From Candidatus Methanoperedens sp. (lineage in GTDB: Archaea; Halobacteriota; Methanosarcinia; Methanosarcinales; Methanoperedenaceae): DNA of 64,000 nucleotides. The translations under genes were made by a program, and so were the position numbers. Under the pieces are notes generated by a model, which saw only the letters and a program-made list of their open reading frames with translations, had not been told where the DNA came from and searched no databases. The stretch covers positions 1 to 64,000 of the forward strand of contig JAHFDG010000012.1 in the NCBI GenBank assembly GCA_023249105.1. Reading direction: 5' to 3'. Below are positions 9,306-18,500 of this stretch, one piece after another; positions within the stretch are counted from its first letter, which is position 1, and the number at the start of each line of letters is the position of its first letter.

Positions 9306-9368
9306 AATTTTACCTCCATTTCCCATGTTAAATTAGTGCTTTTATTGTATATAAATTCTATAGCTGCG

Positions 9369-9392
9369 AACTTTGCGCCTCTATGGTGAGCG
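9369..9392 (+). repeat. Degenerate copy of the 'CTTTGCG...GCGGTG' dispersed repeat
   Basis: The stretch reads AACTTTGCGCCTCTATGGTGAGCG. It resembles, with several changes, the repeat seen at 28203-28229, 28916-28942 and 30048-30074. It lies in the roughly 190-base spacer between divergent genes, which otherwise holds nothing recognisable. Confidence 0.35.
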
Positions 9393-9499
9393 CTCTATGC
9401 TCACACAACACAGGTGGAAATTTACATTGGATTATCAGCACCAAATTTTAATGAGTAATCTTTTAATCTTATGCAAACCCTGTAATACGTGGTGATATT

Positions 9500-9811
9500 A
9501 TTCAGGAGTATTCATTTAAACGAGGTTTTTCGCAGGATATTGGGCGAATAAGGGCAGAGCTTGAGAAGAATTTTCCAGCGCAAATAAAGGAAGAGAACGG
9601 GAAATGCACAATAAATTATGGCGCTTTCAAACAGTTAACTGTCTGGGTTGATAACAAAAAGCTTTTCATGGAAACCGAATCTAACAAAGACGTTAAAGAC
9701 GATGCTATTCTCGATACCAACAAGCGCTTCAGGATCTTCCTTGAAGGGGCAACTGGTTTTACTGCCAAAGAAAGACTTAAAAAAGCCAAGAAAGAAGTGC
9801 AGGGAGCCTGA
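9500..9811 (+). CDS. DUF5611-like protein without a standard start codon
   Basis: The frame encodes about 104 residues: IQEYSFKRGFSQDIGRIRAE, then INYGAFKQLTVWVDNKKLFMETES, then NKRFRIFLEGATGFTAKERLKKAKK. This looks like the methanogen DUF5611 family, recalled from its 'TGYTAKER' C-terminus. The frame is open only from 9467 and has no ATG, GTG or TTG before the conserved sequence; the family Met aligns with ATT at 9497-9502. GGTGAT at 9491-9496 could serve as ribosome site. It is followed two bases later by the chorismate-lyase-like gene. Either ATT initiates here or the start was altered. Function unknown. Confidence 0.6.
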   Translation: MQEYSFKRGFSQDIGRIRAELEKNFPAQIKEENGKCTINYGAFKQLTVWVDNKKLFMETESNKDVKDDAILDTNKRFRIFLEGATGFTAKERLKKAKKEVQGA

Positions 9812-9813
9812 AT

Positions 9814-10311
9814 TTGTGGGATGCGCTTAAAAGACCGGACATCCCCGCTTGCCTTCGCATTTGCGCCGGCACTGACGGCTCGATTACGCAGCTTCTTGAG
9901 GTGCTGACAGGGAAAAACGTGGTAGTCAAAACGCTTGAGCAAGGTATAATAAAAGCAACGCCTGATATCGCAAAGCTTCTTGATATTGAAGTCGGGGACG
10001 AGGTTAACAGCCGCCTTGTGACATTGGATGCCGGAGGGACTATTTACGTACTGGCAAAATCCCTGGCGCCTATTAAAAGAATGCCACAGCCGGTAAGGGA
10101 CGACCTCATGCGAGCGGATATCCCGATAGGGAAGATTCTACGGGAGCATAAACTTGAGACGCGGCGGGATATACTGAAAATGGAAATTGTGCGGCAGGAT
10201 TTTTTTGGAGATGTGCCTGTGCTTTCAAGGGAGTACAGGATAATCTATGAGAATAAGGTGCTTATGTGGATTAATGAGTGTTTTCCTGTGGATGACAGGT
10301 GGAGGATGTAA
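9814..10311 (+). CDS. Chorismate lyase-like protein (DUF98/UbiC family)
   Basis: The 165-residue protein matches the DUF98 chorismate-pyruvate-lyase superfamily: VGDEVNSRLVTL in the middle, ADIPIGKILREHKLETRRDI, and the terminal REYRIIYENKVLMWINECFPVD. UbiC-type enzymes release pyruvate from chorismate to give 4-hydroxybenzoate; archaeal members are uncharacterised as far as I know. Translation appears to start at TTG 9814, immediately after the stop of the DUF5611-like gene. No clear Shine-Dalgarno is seen, so translational coupling is likely. Chorismate is plausible but unproven as substrate. Confidence 0.75.
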   Translation: MWDALKRPDIPACLRICAGTDGSITQLLEVLTGKNVVVKTLEQGIIKATPDIAKLLDIEVGDEVNSRLVTLDAGGTIYVLAKSLAPIKRMPQPVRDDLMRADIPIGKILREHKLETRRDILKMEIVRQDFFGDVPVLSREYRIIYENKVLMWINECFPVDDRWRM

Positions 10312-10453
10312 TCAATTACTTTGTAATGTAATTAAATTTGATTATTTGTAACATCATAATGTAATTTGTGTGAAGCGGGTCAGGAAATTCATTGAAAAGT
10401 ATGGGGTGCGAATTACGTAAACGATATATATTATGTAATACATTGTAATACAT

Positions 10454-10738
10454 ATGAGCGTCCTGACGTTTAGAGAAGATAAAGAAACAATAAAAAAACT
10501 TGACGAATTAGCAAAATGGAAAATGAAGCCAAGATCGGAAATAGTCAGAAAAGCTGTAAGAGACTACGTTACCCGCAAACTTGAGCTTGTTGAAATTCAG
10601 AAATTGGCTGCTAAACGCTACACAGAGGGCAAACTTTCGTTTGATGAACTTGTAGATATTCTTGGTTATGAAGAGGCAAAGAAAATAGCATATTATAAAG
10701 ATATTGCTGAAGCTTCTTTTGCACAGGGTCTTTCATGA
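10454..10738 (+). CDS. RHH antitoxin with UPF0175-like tail
   Basis: The 94-residue protein has an N-terminal ribbon-helix-helix (SVLTFREDKETIKKLDELAKWK...RSEIVRKAVRDYV) and a C-terminal helical part (KLSFDELVDILGYEEAKKIAYY) like the UPF0175 antitoxins that pair with PIN toxins. Its last four bases overlap the toxin start (ATGA). It should bind both its own promoter and the PIN protein. An AT-rich region with TATA-like ATATATTATG lies about 30 bases upstream, so the mRNA is probably nearly leaderless. Confidence 0.85.
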   Translation: MSVLTFREDKETIKKLDELAKWKMKPRSEIVRKAVRDYVTRKLELVEIQKLAAKRYTEGKLSFDELVDILGYEEAKKIAYYKDIAEASFAQGLS

Positions 10739-11268
10739 AGATAGTAGTGGACACCAGTTCTCTTCTTTCTCTTGAACTTATTGAGATATTGGATGACGCT
10801 ATCGGTATCGTTGAAGTCTGCATCACAAATATCGTAGAAGAAGAATTGAAGGAAATAGCAGGTTTTAACGATGAAAAATCAAAGATGGCAAAAAGAATTC
10901 TAAATAATGTTAATAAAGGGAATATCAAGAGCTTTCATGTAAAGAACGATTCGTTCTCAAAATACCTTTCAAGAGACGTGGATCCGGGAGAAGCGTCCTG
11001 TCTTGCTCTTTGTATATCGGAAAAAATCCAGTTTCTGATAACAGATGATGCCGATGCAGCATATTATCTTGGAAGAATAGCAATGCAGAACGGAATAGAA
11101 CTCAGGATTTGCGTGGCAATTCTTATAGAATTAATAAAATCCAACAAAATGAGCAAATCTGAAGGTAAGTTCAAGCTTGAAAAGCTTGTAAAAAAACGCG
11201 GGTGGGAAGGCGGCGTCCTTGAAGTTCTTGTTAAAAGGTATCTTGAAGATGATGCTTTTACCGATTAA
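10735..11268 (+). CDS. PIN-domain toxin (VapC-like/DUF3368)
   Basis: The 177-residue PIN-domain protein is the probable RNase partner of the preceding antitoxin. Acidic residues of the active site are visible: VVDTSSLLSL at the start (Asp6), DPGEASCLAL at about 82, and LITDDADAAYYLG at about 101. The C-terminal 45 residues are an extra lysine-rich helix typical of the DUF3368 group. Overlap of start and stop codons shows translational coupling. The activity, mRNA or tRNA cleavage, is inferred from the family. Confidence 0.85.
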   Translation: MKIVVDTSSLLSLELIEILDDAIGIVEVCITNIVEEELKEIAGFNDEKSKMAKRILNNVNKGNIKSFHVKNDSFSKYLSRDVDPGEASCLALCISEKIQFLITDDADAAYYLGRIAMQNGIELRICVAILIELIKSNKMSKSEGKFKLEKLVKKRGWEGGVLEVLVKRYLEDDAFTD

Positions 11269-11279
11269 AATAGTAAGGT

Positions 11280-12377
11280 TTACTTAACCACTACCTTCAT
11301 CTTTCTCACCGTTTCAGCAACCCTGTCAAAATACATCTTCTCGGTATCAAGAGGACCGGGATGTGCCTCAGGATGATACTGCACCGACATTATTTCCAGC
11401 TTTTTATGCTCAAGCCCCTCGACAGTGCCGTCATTGGTGTTAAGCTGCGTAATAGTGACTTCTTTTTCATCCATGCTGCTCTCATCCACAGCATAGCCAT
11501 GATTCTGCGAAGTGATATACACGATACCTCTTTTTTTATCCTTCACAGGCTGGTTTGCTCCGCGGTGACCGAATTTCATCTTATAAGTCTCTCCACCCAG
11601 CGCCAGCGAGATAATCTGGTGACCGAGGCAGATACCGAAAATTGGAAGTTGTCCAGCCAGTTCTTTTACGACAGAGATGCCGTTCACCGCCTGCTGCGGG
11701 TCTCCCGGACCATTGGAGAGGAGCAGGGCATCGGGCTCGTAATTCAGTATATCCTTTGCCTTTGTGTTGGCAGGAACAACAGTGACATTCACGCCCCGTT
11801 TATTCAGGCTCTTGATAATGTTTCTCTTTGCACCAAAATCCATAAGCACAATATTGCCCCCGTCTTCCTGTCCTTTTACATGGTATGGCTCTTTGCAGGT
11901 GACCCTGCTAATCAGGTCAAGTCCTCCTATATCGGGCTGTTCCCTTGCAAGCCTTACAGCTTCCTCGCCGTCATCGTCCCCGACTATTATAGCGGCTTTC
12001 ATGGTGCCGTGCTCTCTTATTTTTATCGTGAGCATGCGGGTATCGATTCCCATGATGCCTGATTTGCCCTCGTCCTTCAGGAACTCATAGATGGAGCGAG
12101 TGGATTTGTGATGGGATGGATGGTCGCAGGCTTCCCGAACCACGAGTCCCTCTGCCTGCATGTGGTCCGACTGGAAGGTTTCGCCGCTGATACCGTAGTT
12201 GCCTATGAGCGGATATGTAAACATCAATATCTGGCCTTTATACGATGGGTCTGTCAAAGCTTCCTCGTAACCTGTGTACTGCGTTGTAAAAACAAGCTCG
12301 CCCTGGACAATACCCTCTACTCCCAAGCCCTCTCCTTTAACAAATGTTCCGTCCTCAAGGCCGAGTACCGCTTTCAT
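11280..12377 (-). CDS. carA: Carbamoyl-phosphate synthase small subunit
   Basis: CarA hydrolyses glutamine and passes ammonia to CarB for carbamoyl phosphate, used for arginine and pyrimidines. The 365 residues are full length. The N-terminal domain begins KAVLGLEDGTFVKGEGLG with the TGYEEALTDPSYKGQI motif. The class I glutaminase domain has LLLSNGPGDP, the nucleophile in GICLGHQ at about 253, and the His/Glu pair in QYHPEAHPGP. The usual partner carB is not adjacent. The gene reads toward the PIN toxin gene; the two end 11 bases apart. Confidence 0.97.
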   Translation of the reverse strand: MKAVLGLEDGTFVKGEGLGVEGIVQGELVFTTQYTGYEEALTDPSYKGQILMFTYPLIGNYGISGETFQSDHMQAEGLVVREACDHPSHHKSTRSIYEFLKDEGKSGIMGIDTRMLTIKIREHGTMKAAIIVGDDDGEEAVRLAREQPDIGGLDLISRVTCKEPYHVKGQEDGGNIVLMDFGAKRNIIKSLNKRGVNVTVVPANTKAKDILNYEPDALLLSNGPGDPQQAVNGISVVKELAGQLPIFGICLGHQIISLALGGETYKMKFGHRGANQPVKDKKRGIVYITSQNHGYAVDESSMDEKEVTITQLNTNDGTVEGLEHKKLEIMSVQYHPEAHPGPLDTEKMYFDRVAETVRKMKVVVK

Positions 12378-12458
12378 GGTTGCTAAACTGTAAGGGGATG
12401 GTAAATAGGTTACGATTTGGGGGAGAAATAATCAAATCCATCATCATTAATTATTTTA

Positions 12459-12474
12459 TTCGTATTCATACGAA
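12459..12474 (+). promoter_or_regulatory. 16-bp palindrome in the carA/mcrD divergent spacer
   Basis: TTCGTAT-TC-ATACGAA is a perfect 7-bp inverted repeat with a 2-base centre. It lies just upstream of a TATA-like CCTTAATATT (12482-12491), which itself is about 30 bases from the ATG at 12521. Its position suits an operator or activator site for the small gene and mcrD, or for carA on the other strand. No bound factor is known. Confidence 0.45.
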
Positions 12475-12520
12475 CCAAAACCCTTAATATTCTACACAGC
12501 ATTTACATCAATTGTAAAAT

Positions 12521-12679
12521 ATGACCAGATGCGCCAGAAGAAAATCGACAGACAGATTGCACTGCACATACAGTGCGATAATCGACATCCTTGAGATGGA
12601 ATACAACAGGGAACCGACAACACAGGAAGTAAACAACCTGATAATAGCTATAGGTGACCGTGGAGCTTCAAATAAATAG
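12521..12679 (+). CDS. Small protein upstream of mcrD
   Basis: The 52-residue frame begins MTRCARRKSTDRLHCTYSAI and ends AIGDRGASNK, with two Cys residues and a helical middle (IIDILEMEYNREPTTQEVNNLII). The mcrD ribosome site AGGAG overlaps its stop codon and mcrD follows in 9 bases, so the two are surely cotranscribed. The high density of charged and polar residues and consistent codon use support coding. The family is not recognised; REPTTQEV-like helices occur in small DNA-binding proteins. Confidence 0.5.
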   Translation: MTRCARRKSTDRLHCTYSAIIDILEMEYNREPTTQEVNNLIIAIGDRGASNK

Positions 12680-12688
12680 GAGAATACA

Positions 12689-13210
12689 ATGTTAAAAACT
12701 GCCACAACTGTAGAAAAACCCATCCAGATAAGAGTATTCCCGCAGAGATTATTGCAGCCTGCTACTGCTGAAAAGGTCTTAAATGAGATTGACCGGGTCG
12801 AAGGTGTAATAAGAATGCTCATCAACGGGAAGAACCTGCCCAGCAAAGTAACGTCCGGACCCGGTACGGGCACGGATGTAAACCATCCTGACAGGAAAAT
12901 TATTCAAGTTGGCGATTGCGCATTTGAATTGCATATAATCGTGGGAGAAATACTGGTTGAAGTTGATGATGAAGCCGCCGTGGAAAGAGTGAGAGGGACA
13001 TGCGAGCGGGCGTTTCCCTTCCCATTTGAATTCAAGCGCGGGCACTTCATTAAGAGAAGACCCACTTTGACTGATTACGGCAGATACGGGTTCAGGAGCA
13101 AGACTGATGAAAGGCTCAATCTCGAAGATGAGCGCATACTTGGCTTAATGGACCCACATGCAAATGTGGAAACGAACCTATGTGTAATTGGGACAACGGA
13201 AGAAAAATAA
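12689..13210 (+). CDS. mcrD: Methyl-coenzyme M reductase operon protein D
   Basis: McrD is encoded with methyl-coenzyme M reductase in methanogens and methanotrophs and is thought to help mature or activate the enzyme. The 173-residue product shows family sequence: IQIRVFPQRLLQPATAEKVLNEI, the SGPGTGTDVNHPDRKII motif at about 58, VGEILVEVDDE, and FKRGHFIKRRPTLTDYGRYG. AGGAG lies 7 bases before the ATG. No mcrA, mcrB or mcrG is nearby, so this is a detached mcrD lying just ahead of the heterodisulfide reductase operon. That placement fits a role near CoM/CoB thiol metabolism. Confidence 0.9.
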   Translation: MLKTATTVEKPIQIRVFPQRLLQPATAEKVLNEIDRVEGVIRMLINGKNLPSKVTSGPGTGTDVNHPDRKIIQVGDCAFELHIIVGEILVEVDDEAAVERVRGTCERAFPFPFEFKRGHFIKRRPTLTDYGRYGFRSKTDERLNLEDERILGLMDPHANVETNLCVIGTTEEK

Positions 13211-13275
13211 GATAATCCTGGAGTATATAACAAGTAACATTATTAATCATGAAGCTGTGGCGTTAAAATAGAAAT

Positions 13276-13284
13276 CTTTAAAAC
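13276..13284 (+). promoter_or_regulatory. Candidate TATA box of the hdr operon
   Basis: CTTTAAAAC, preceded by the purine-rich GAAAT (BRE-like), lies 72 bases upstream of the GTG start of the first hdr gene. The 145-base spacer after mcrD suggests a separate promoter here. Pattern match only. Confidence 0.4.
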
Positions 13285-13355
13285 CAATTATACCTTCTAG
13301 CATTAACAATTATACCCTTGACACATTAAAAACGTTACAAATCAAACAAACACTG

Positions 13356-14435
13356 GTGGATACAACGAGTAACGTACAAGCCTGTTATCAGTGCGGTAAA
13401 TGCACATCTATTTGCCCAATGCGCCGGGTTTCCAAGACCTCGCCGCGCAGCTCTATTTATAATGCTAATGTTTACGGGCTTGATACAAAGGATATCTGGA
13501 CTTGCCTTACATGCGGGCTCTGTCCGATTGGATGTCCGCAGCAGGTTGATTTCTTAAGTTTCATAAGAGAAGAACGTGCCGGGAAGGAGCCCCTTGAGGT
13601 CGCTCATCTTGGTGTGTTCACAGAGTTTGCTGAACTGAGTTCAAAACTTGATGGGGTCAAACCTGAAAAATCAGATTCAAAATACGGTTACTTTCCCGGT
13701 TGCGTGGATCAGCTTGGATTATTCCTTCATGATGTCAAAACTGATTTCGGTGAGATCACGACTTCATCCCTGAAATTGCTTGATAAGCTTGGGATCAAGC
13801 CGCAAATCATGAACATGAAATGCTGCGGCCACGATGTCCTCTGGCAAGGGAAAAAAGATGTTTTTGACCGGCTGAAAAAATTAAATTTAAAATACATCAA
13901 GGAAAGCGGCATCGACACCCTCATAACAAGCTGTGCCGAATGCTATCGCACTTTTTCAAAGGATTACGATATGGGGATAAAAGTTGTTCATACCTCAGAG
14001 CTTCTGGATAAACTCGGATTGAAGATAAATGCCGATGTTACTTATCACGACTCGTGCAGGCTTGGAAGGCACATGGGCTTGTATGACGCACCGCGAAAAG
14101 CGCTCACTGCAAATGGTGTTACAGTAAAAGAGATGGAGCATTCAAAGGAAAATGCCCTGTGCTGCGGGGTGAGCAATTTTATGAACTGCAATGAGCAGAC
14201 AAAAGCGCTTCGCATCGCACGTATGAATGAAGCCGAAGCTACAGGCGCAAAAACTTTGATAACTACCTGTTCAAAATGCCTGGCACATTTTAACTGCCTG
14301 AAAAATGAAAAGGATGCAGTAAAGAAATATGACATGGATGTTGTGGACCTTACAGTATATCTTGCCAGAAAGTTGGATGAAAACGTCAAAAAAGAAGGAC
14401 CAGCATTGGATTCATCAAAGATGGAGAATATATGA
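13356..14435 (+). CDS. HdrD-like protein (HdrC-HdrB fusion)
   Basis: The 359-residue protein joins an HdrC-type ferredoxin domain (CYQCGKCTSICP at about 10; CLTCGLCPIGCP at about 50) to two CCG domains like HdrB. The first CCG set is YFPGC, MKCCG and TSCAEC; the second is HDSC, LCCG and TTCSKC. In HdrB/HdrD these Cys bind the unusual clusters that cleave or form the CoM-S-S-CoB disulfide. Start is GTG 13356. The stop overlaps the next gene by four bases. With the membrane cytochrome that follows it could form an HdrDE-like or Qmo-like module; thiol oxidation coupled to quinone reduction is inferred. Confidence 0.85.
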   Translation: MDTTSNVQACYQCGKCTSICPMRRVSKTSPRSSIYNANVYGLDTKDIWTCLTCGLCPIGCPQQVDFLSFIREERAGKEPLEVAHLGVFTEFAELSSKLDGVKPEKSDSKYGYFPGCVDQLGLFLHDVKTDFGEITTSSLKLLDKLGIKPQIMNMKCCGHDVLWQGKKDVFDRLKKLNLKYIKESGIDTLITSCAECYRTFSKDYDMGIKVVHTSELLDKLGLKINADVTYHDSCRLGRHMGLYDAPRKALTANGVTVKEMEHSKENALCCGVSNFMNCNEQTKALRIARMNEAEATGAKTLITTCSKCLAHFNCLKNEKDAVKKYDMDVVDLTVYLARKLDENVKKEGPALDSSKMENI

Positions 14436-15541
14436 AGGTTGATCCAAAATTATTGTCCGACGTCAGGAAATACGGCGAATTTGACGTTACAGGCTGCTTT
14501 AATTGCGGCAGCTGCACTGTAAAATGCAACTTATCAAAAGATTCCTCAACGTTCCCGCGACAAAGTATGCGCCATGTTGTTATGGGATTAAAAGATCAAC
14601 TTAACAGCAGCCTGGAACCGTGGCTTTGTTATTATTGCGGCGACTGTTCCAAGACATGTCCCAGGCAAACCGAACCGGGTGAAGCCATGATGACGCTTCG
14701 AAGATATCTTACTTCAAAGTATGATTGGACAGGCCTTGCTTCAAAATTCTATCAATCTGCTGCATGGGAGATAGGCGCAATATTCATCGTGGCAGCTTTT
14801 GTCCTGGCGCTTGGTGTGATGTTTACCGGACCAATGGTGACAGACAGGGTTGAGCTAAATACATTTGCTCCGGTCGAAAAGGTTCACCTTTTTGATATGG
14901 GAATGTTCGTTGTTCTTTCTTTCTTCATAATCTCAAATGCCTTTAACATGTTCCACTTAACGATGTATAAGGATAAAAGCGTGAAAATACCCATTTCATT
15001 ATATATTACGCAGCTAAAAGAATTAATGGTGCAATTTGCGACCCAGAAAAAGTTCAGGGAATGTACTACCAGCAGCCGCTGGATAAAACACTGGTTAATC
15101 GTAGCAGGATACGTTACCATGTTCATTCTTGTGGTCGTATTCCTTGGCTGGTTCCAGACTGACAATATATACCCAATATATCATCCTCAGAGATGGCTGG
15201 GTTACTTTGCCACTATCGTTCTTGTGGTTTTTACAGCAGAGATAATATATGGTCGTATTATAAAACGCGACCAGATACACAGGTTTTCGCATCTGAGCGA
15301 CTGGTTATTCCCCATATTGCTGCTTCTGACCGCTGTGACCGGTATTGCTGTCCATGCATTCAGGTATATGGAACTGCCGCTTCCTACTTATTACACATAT
15401 GCGATTCACATGGCGATAGCTGTTCCAATGCTGGTCGTTGAAGTACCGTTCGGAAAATGGTCACATCTTCTCTACAGGCCGCTTGCAGTATATTTCCAGT
15501 CTATAAAAGATAAAGCAATCCTTCTTCAGAAGGGAGGATAA
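14432..15541 (+). CDS. QmoC-like membrane protein: HdrC ferredoxin fused to cytochrome b
   Basis: The 369-residue protein has an N-terminal dicluster ferredoxin (CFNCGSCTVKC at about 22; CYYCGDCSKTCP at about 66). About five to six membrane helices from residue 108 on follow, with several helix-borne histidines (FHLTMYK, HWLIVAGY, HRFSHLSDWLFP, GIAVHAFRY, YAIHMAIAV) that could bind two b hemes. This is the layout of QmoC in sulfate reducers, where it links HdrA-like flavoproteins to menaquinone. It overlaps the HdrD-like gene by four bases and precedes the doubled HdrA by four. It is probably the membrane anchor and quinone site of the complex. Confidence 0.85.
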   Translation: MKVDPKLLSDVRKYGEFDVTGCFNCGSCTVKCNLSKDSSTFPRQSMRHVVMGLKDQLNSSLEPWLCYYCGDCSKTCPRQTEPGEAMMTLRRYLTSKYDWTGLASKFYQSAAWEIGAIFIVAAFVLALGVMFTGPMVTDRVELNTFAPVEKVHLFDMGMFVVLSFFIISNAFNMFHLTMYKDKSVKIPISLYITQLKELMVQFATQKKFRECTTSSRWIKHWLIVAGYVTMFILVVVFLGWFQTDNIYPIYHPQRWLGYFATIVLVVFTAEIIYGRIIKRDQIHRFSHLSDWLFPILLLLTAVTGIAVHAFRYMELPLPTYYTYAIHMAIAVPMLVVEVPFGKWSHLLYRPLAVYFQSIKDKAILLQKGG

Positions 15542-15545
15542 AAAC

Positions 15546-18500
15546 ATGGAAAGTAATAAAAATAATAAAATTGGCGCCGCAGTTGTACTTGGGGGCGGGA
15601 TAGCAGGCATGCAGGCAAGCCTCGACCTTGCTTCATCCGGAATAAAGGTATATCTTGTAGAGACAAAACCAAGCATTGGCGGAGTAATGGCGCAGCTTGA
15701 TAAAACATTCCCCACGAACGACTGCGCGATGTGTACTATGGCTCCAAGGCTTGTTGAAATAAGCCGTCATAAAAATATTGATCTCATAAGCCTTGCTGAA
15801 GTTGAAAGCGTAAAAGGAGAAGCAGGGAATTTCACTGTAACTGTTAAGAAACGACCCCGTTATGTCAATGAAGATAAATGCACTGGATGCGGTTCCTGCC
15901 TTGCTGTCTGTCCTGTGGGCAAGGCAAAAGCAGCTGCGGACGGCAAGGAAAATAAAATAAAACCAATACCTGATGAATATAACGAAGGTTTGTCAACTAG
16001 ACCTGCAGTATCCATACCATTTCCGCAGGCAATACCCAATAAAGCCTTTATCGACAGCAGGTACTGCCTTTACCTCAACAGCGGGAAGTGCGGGAATTGC
16101 AAGAAAGCATGCAAGGCTGATGCTATTGATTTTGAACAGAAGGAAAAAATATTTGAGTTAAACGCCGGCGCCATAATTGCAACACCGGGTTATGAGCTGT
16201 TTGACATCGGATCAAAACCGGAATACGGGCAGGGCAAATTCGAGAATGTCGTTACTGCGATAAAGTTCGAAAGGATACTTTCAGCTTCAGGTCCTTATCA
16301 GGGTAAAGTGCTGCGGCCATCAGATAAGAAAGTTCCCAAAAATATCGGTTTCATCCAATGCGTTGGTTCAAGGGACCATGAAAGAGATTACTGTTCTGCA
16401 GTGTGCTGCATGTACGCGACAAAAGAAGCCCTTATCGCAAAAGAACATCTGGGCGATCAGCTTGAGATAGATATTTTATATATGGACATTCGAGCCTATG
16501 GAAAAGGATTTGAAGAATATTACCAGAGAGCGCAAAAACTTGGCGTCAATTACATAAGATCCCGCGTACCTTCCATTGAAGAGGACCCGAAGACTAAGAA
16601 CCTTATAATTAATTATCTGTCAGATAATGACAAAAAAGTTTCAAAGGAATATGATATGATAGTCCTGTCCACAGGACTGCTTGCACCGAAATCCGCAAAA
16701 CAAATTTCGGGAACCCTGGGGATATCATTGAATGAATATAACTTCTGCAACACTGGCTCATTCTCGCCTGTTAATTCATCAAGGGACGGGATATTTGTCG
16801 CAGGGCCATTTACAGAACCAAAGGACGTTCCTGAGACTGTCACCCAGGCAAGCGGGGCTGCAGCCAAAGCTCTGTCTCTTCTTTCTGATGTCCGGGGTAC
16901 ACTTGTTAAAGAGAAAGAATATCCGCCTGAGAAAGATATCACCGGGCAGGATGCGCGCATTGGGGTATTCATATGCCACTGCGGTAAAAATATCGGTGGA
17001 GTTGCCAACGTCCCTGAGATTGTCAAATATGCATCCACTCTTCCCAGTGTTGTTCATGCGGAAGATAATCTTTACATGTGCTCTTCTGATGCCATAGACA
17101 AAATAAAACAGAAGATAGAGGAACATCACCTGAACCGTGTGGTAGTGGCATCATGCACCCCAAGGACACATGAGCCGTTATTCAAGAACACGATACGTGA
17201 AGCCGGATTGAACGAATATCTTTTCGAGATGGCAAATATCAGGGAACACTGCACATGGGCGCATATGCACGAACCTGAGGCTGCAACTAAAAAAGCAATG
17301 GGTCTTGTCCAAATGGCTGTTGCAAAATCAAGGTTACTTGAACCTCTTTACAGGCAATTCGTTCCCATCAACCAGGATTGCCTTGTTATCGGTGGAGGTA
17401 TTGCAGGTATGGTCGCTGCAATGGAAGTGGCGAACCAGGGATTCCTTGTTCATCTCGTGGAAAAAGAGGAAAAACTTGGCGGCGGCGCTAGAAAGCTCCA
17501 TTATTTACTTGGCAATGATAAACCTCAGGAATATTTGAACGATCTGATAAAATCAGTAAGCAGCCATGAAAAGATCATGGTGCATACAGGTGCGAATATT
17601 GAAAGTTTTTCCGGGTCAATTGGCAAGTTCAAGACAATTATTAACAGCGCTGGTACTAAACAAGAGTTCGAACATGGCGCCACAATAGTCGCGACTGGCG
17701 CTATCGAGCATAAGCCTTCTGAATATATGTATGGAAAGAATAAAAAAGTGATGACCCAGCTTGAATTTGAAGAGAAACTTTCCACTGATGCGCAATTAAA
17801 ACCTCCTGAATGCGTTGTTATGATACAGTGCGTCGAATCACGCAACGATGAACGTCCTTACTGCAGCAGGATATGCTGCGGAACTGCAGTCAAGAACGCA
17901 TTAAAAATAAAGGAAAAGTTCCCTGACACAGGCGTCTATGTGCTCTATCGGGACATGAGGACATTCGGGTTCATGGAGAGCTATTACACGAAAGCGCGGC
18001 AAAAAGGAATAGTGTTTGCAATTTATAATAATGAGAAGAAACCTGAATTGATCGAATCGAATAATGGTAATTTGACCGTGAAATACTTTGATTCGACATT
18101 GCAGGAAAATATAGAAATAGATTCGGATTACGTGGTATTATCAACACCTGTTACTCCGCGCCCGGAAAATAAAGAACTGGCATCAATGCTGAAAGTCCCG
18201 CTTGACCAGAACAAATTCTTCCTTGAAGCGCACATAAAATTAAAACCAGTTGATTTTGCCACGGATGGTATTTTCCTCTGCGGAATTGCCCATTATCCGA
18301 AATCCATCAAAGACAGCATTGCCCAGGCAGGGGCAGTTGCAGCAAGAGCTGGTGCGATCTTATCCAAGAAATTCATAGAGACCGAAGGCGCTATCTCTGT
18401 TGTGAATGAAGCAAAATGCATTGGGTGCGGTACATGTGTTACCGTATGTCCATATAATGCGCCGGCACTTGAGGAAGTAACAGTTACAGTCGAAGAAGTA

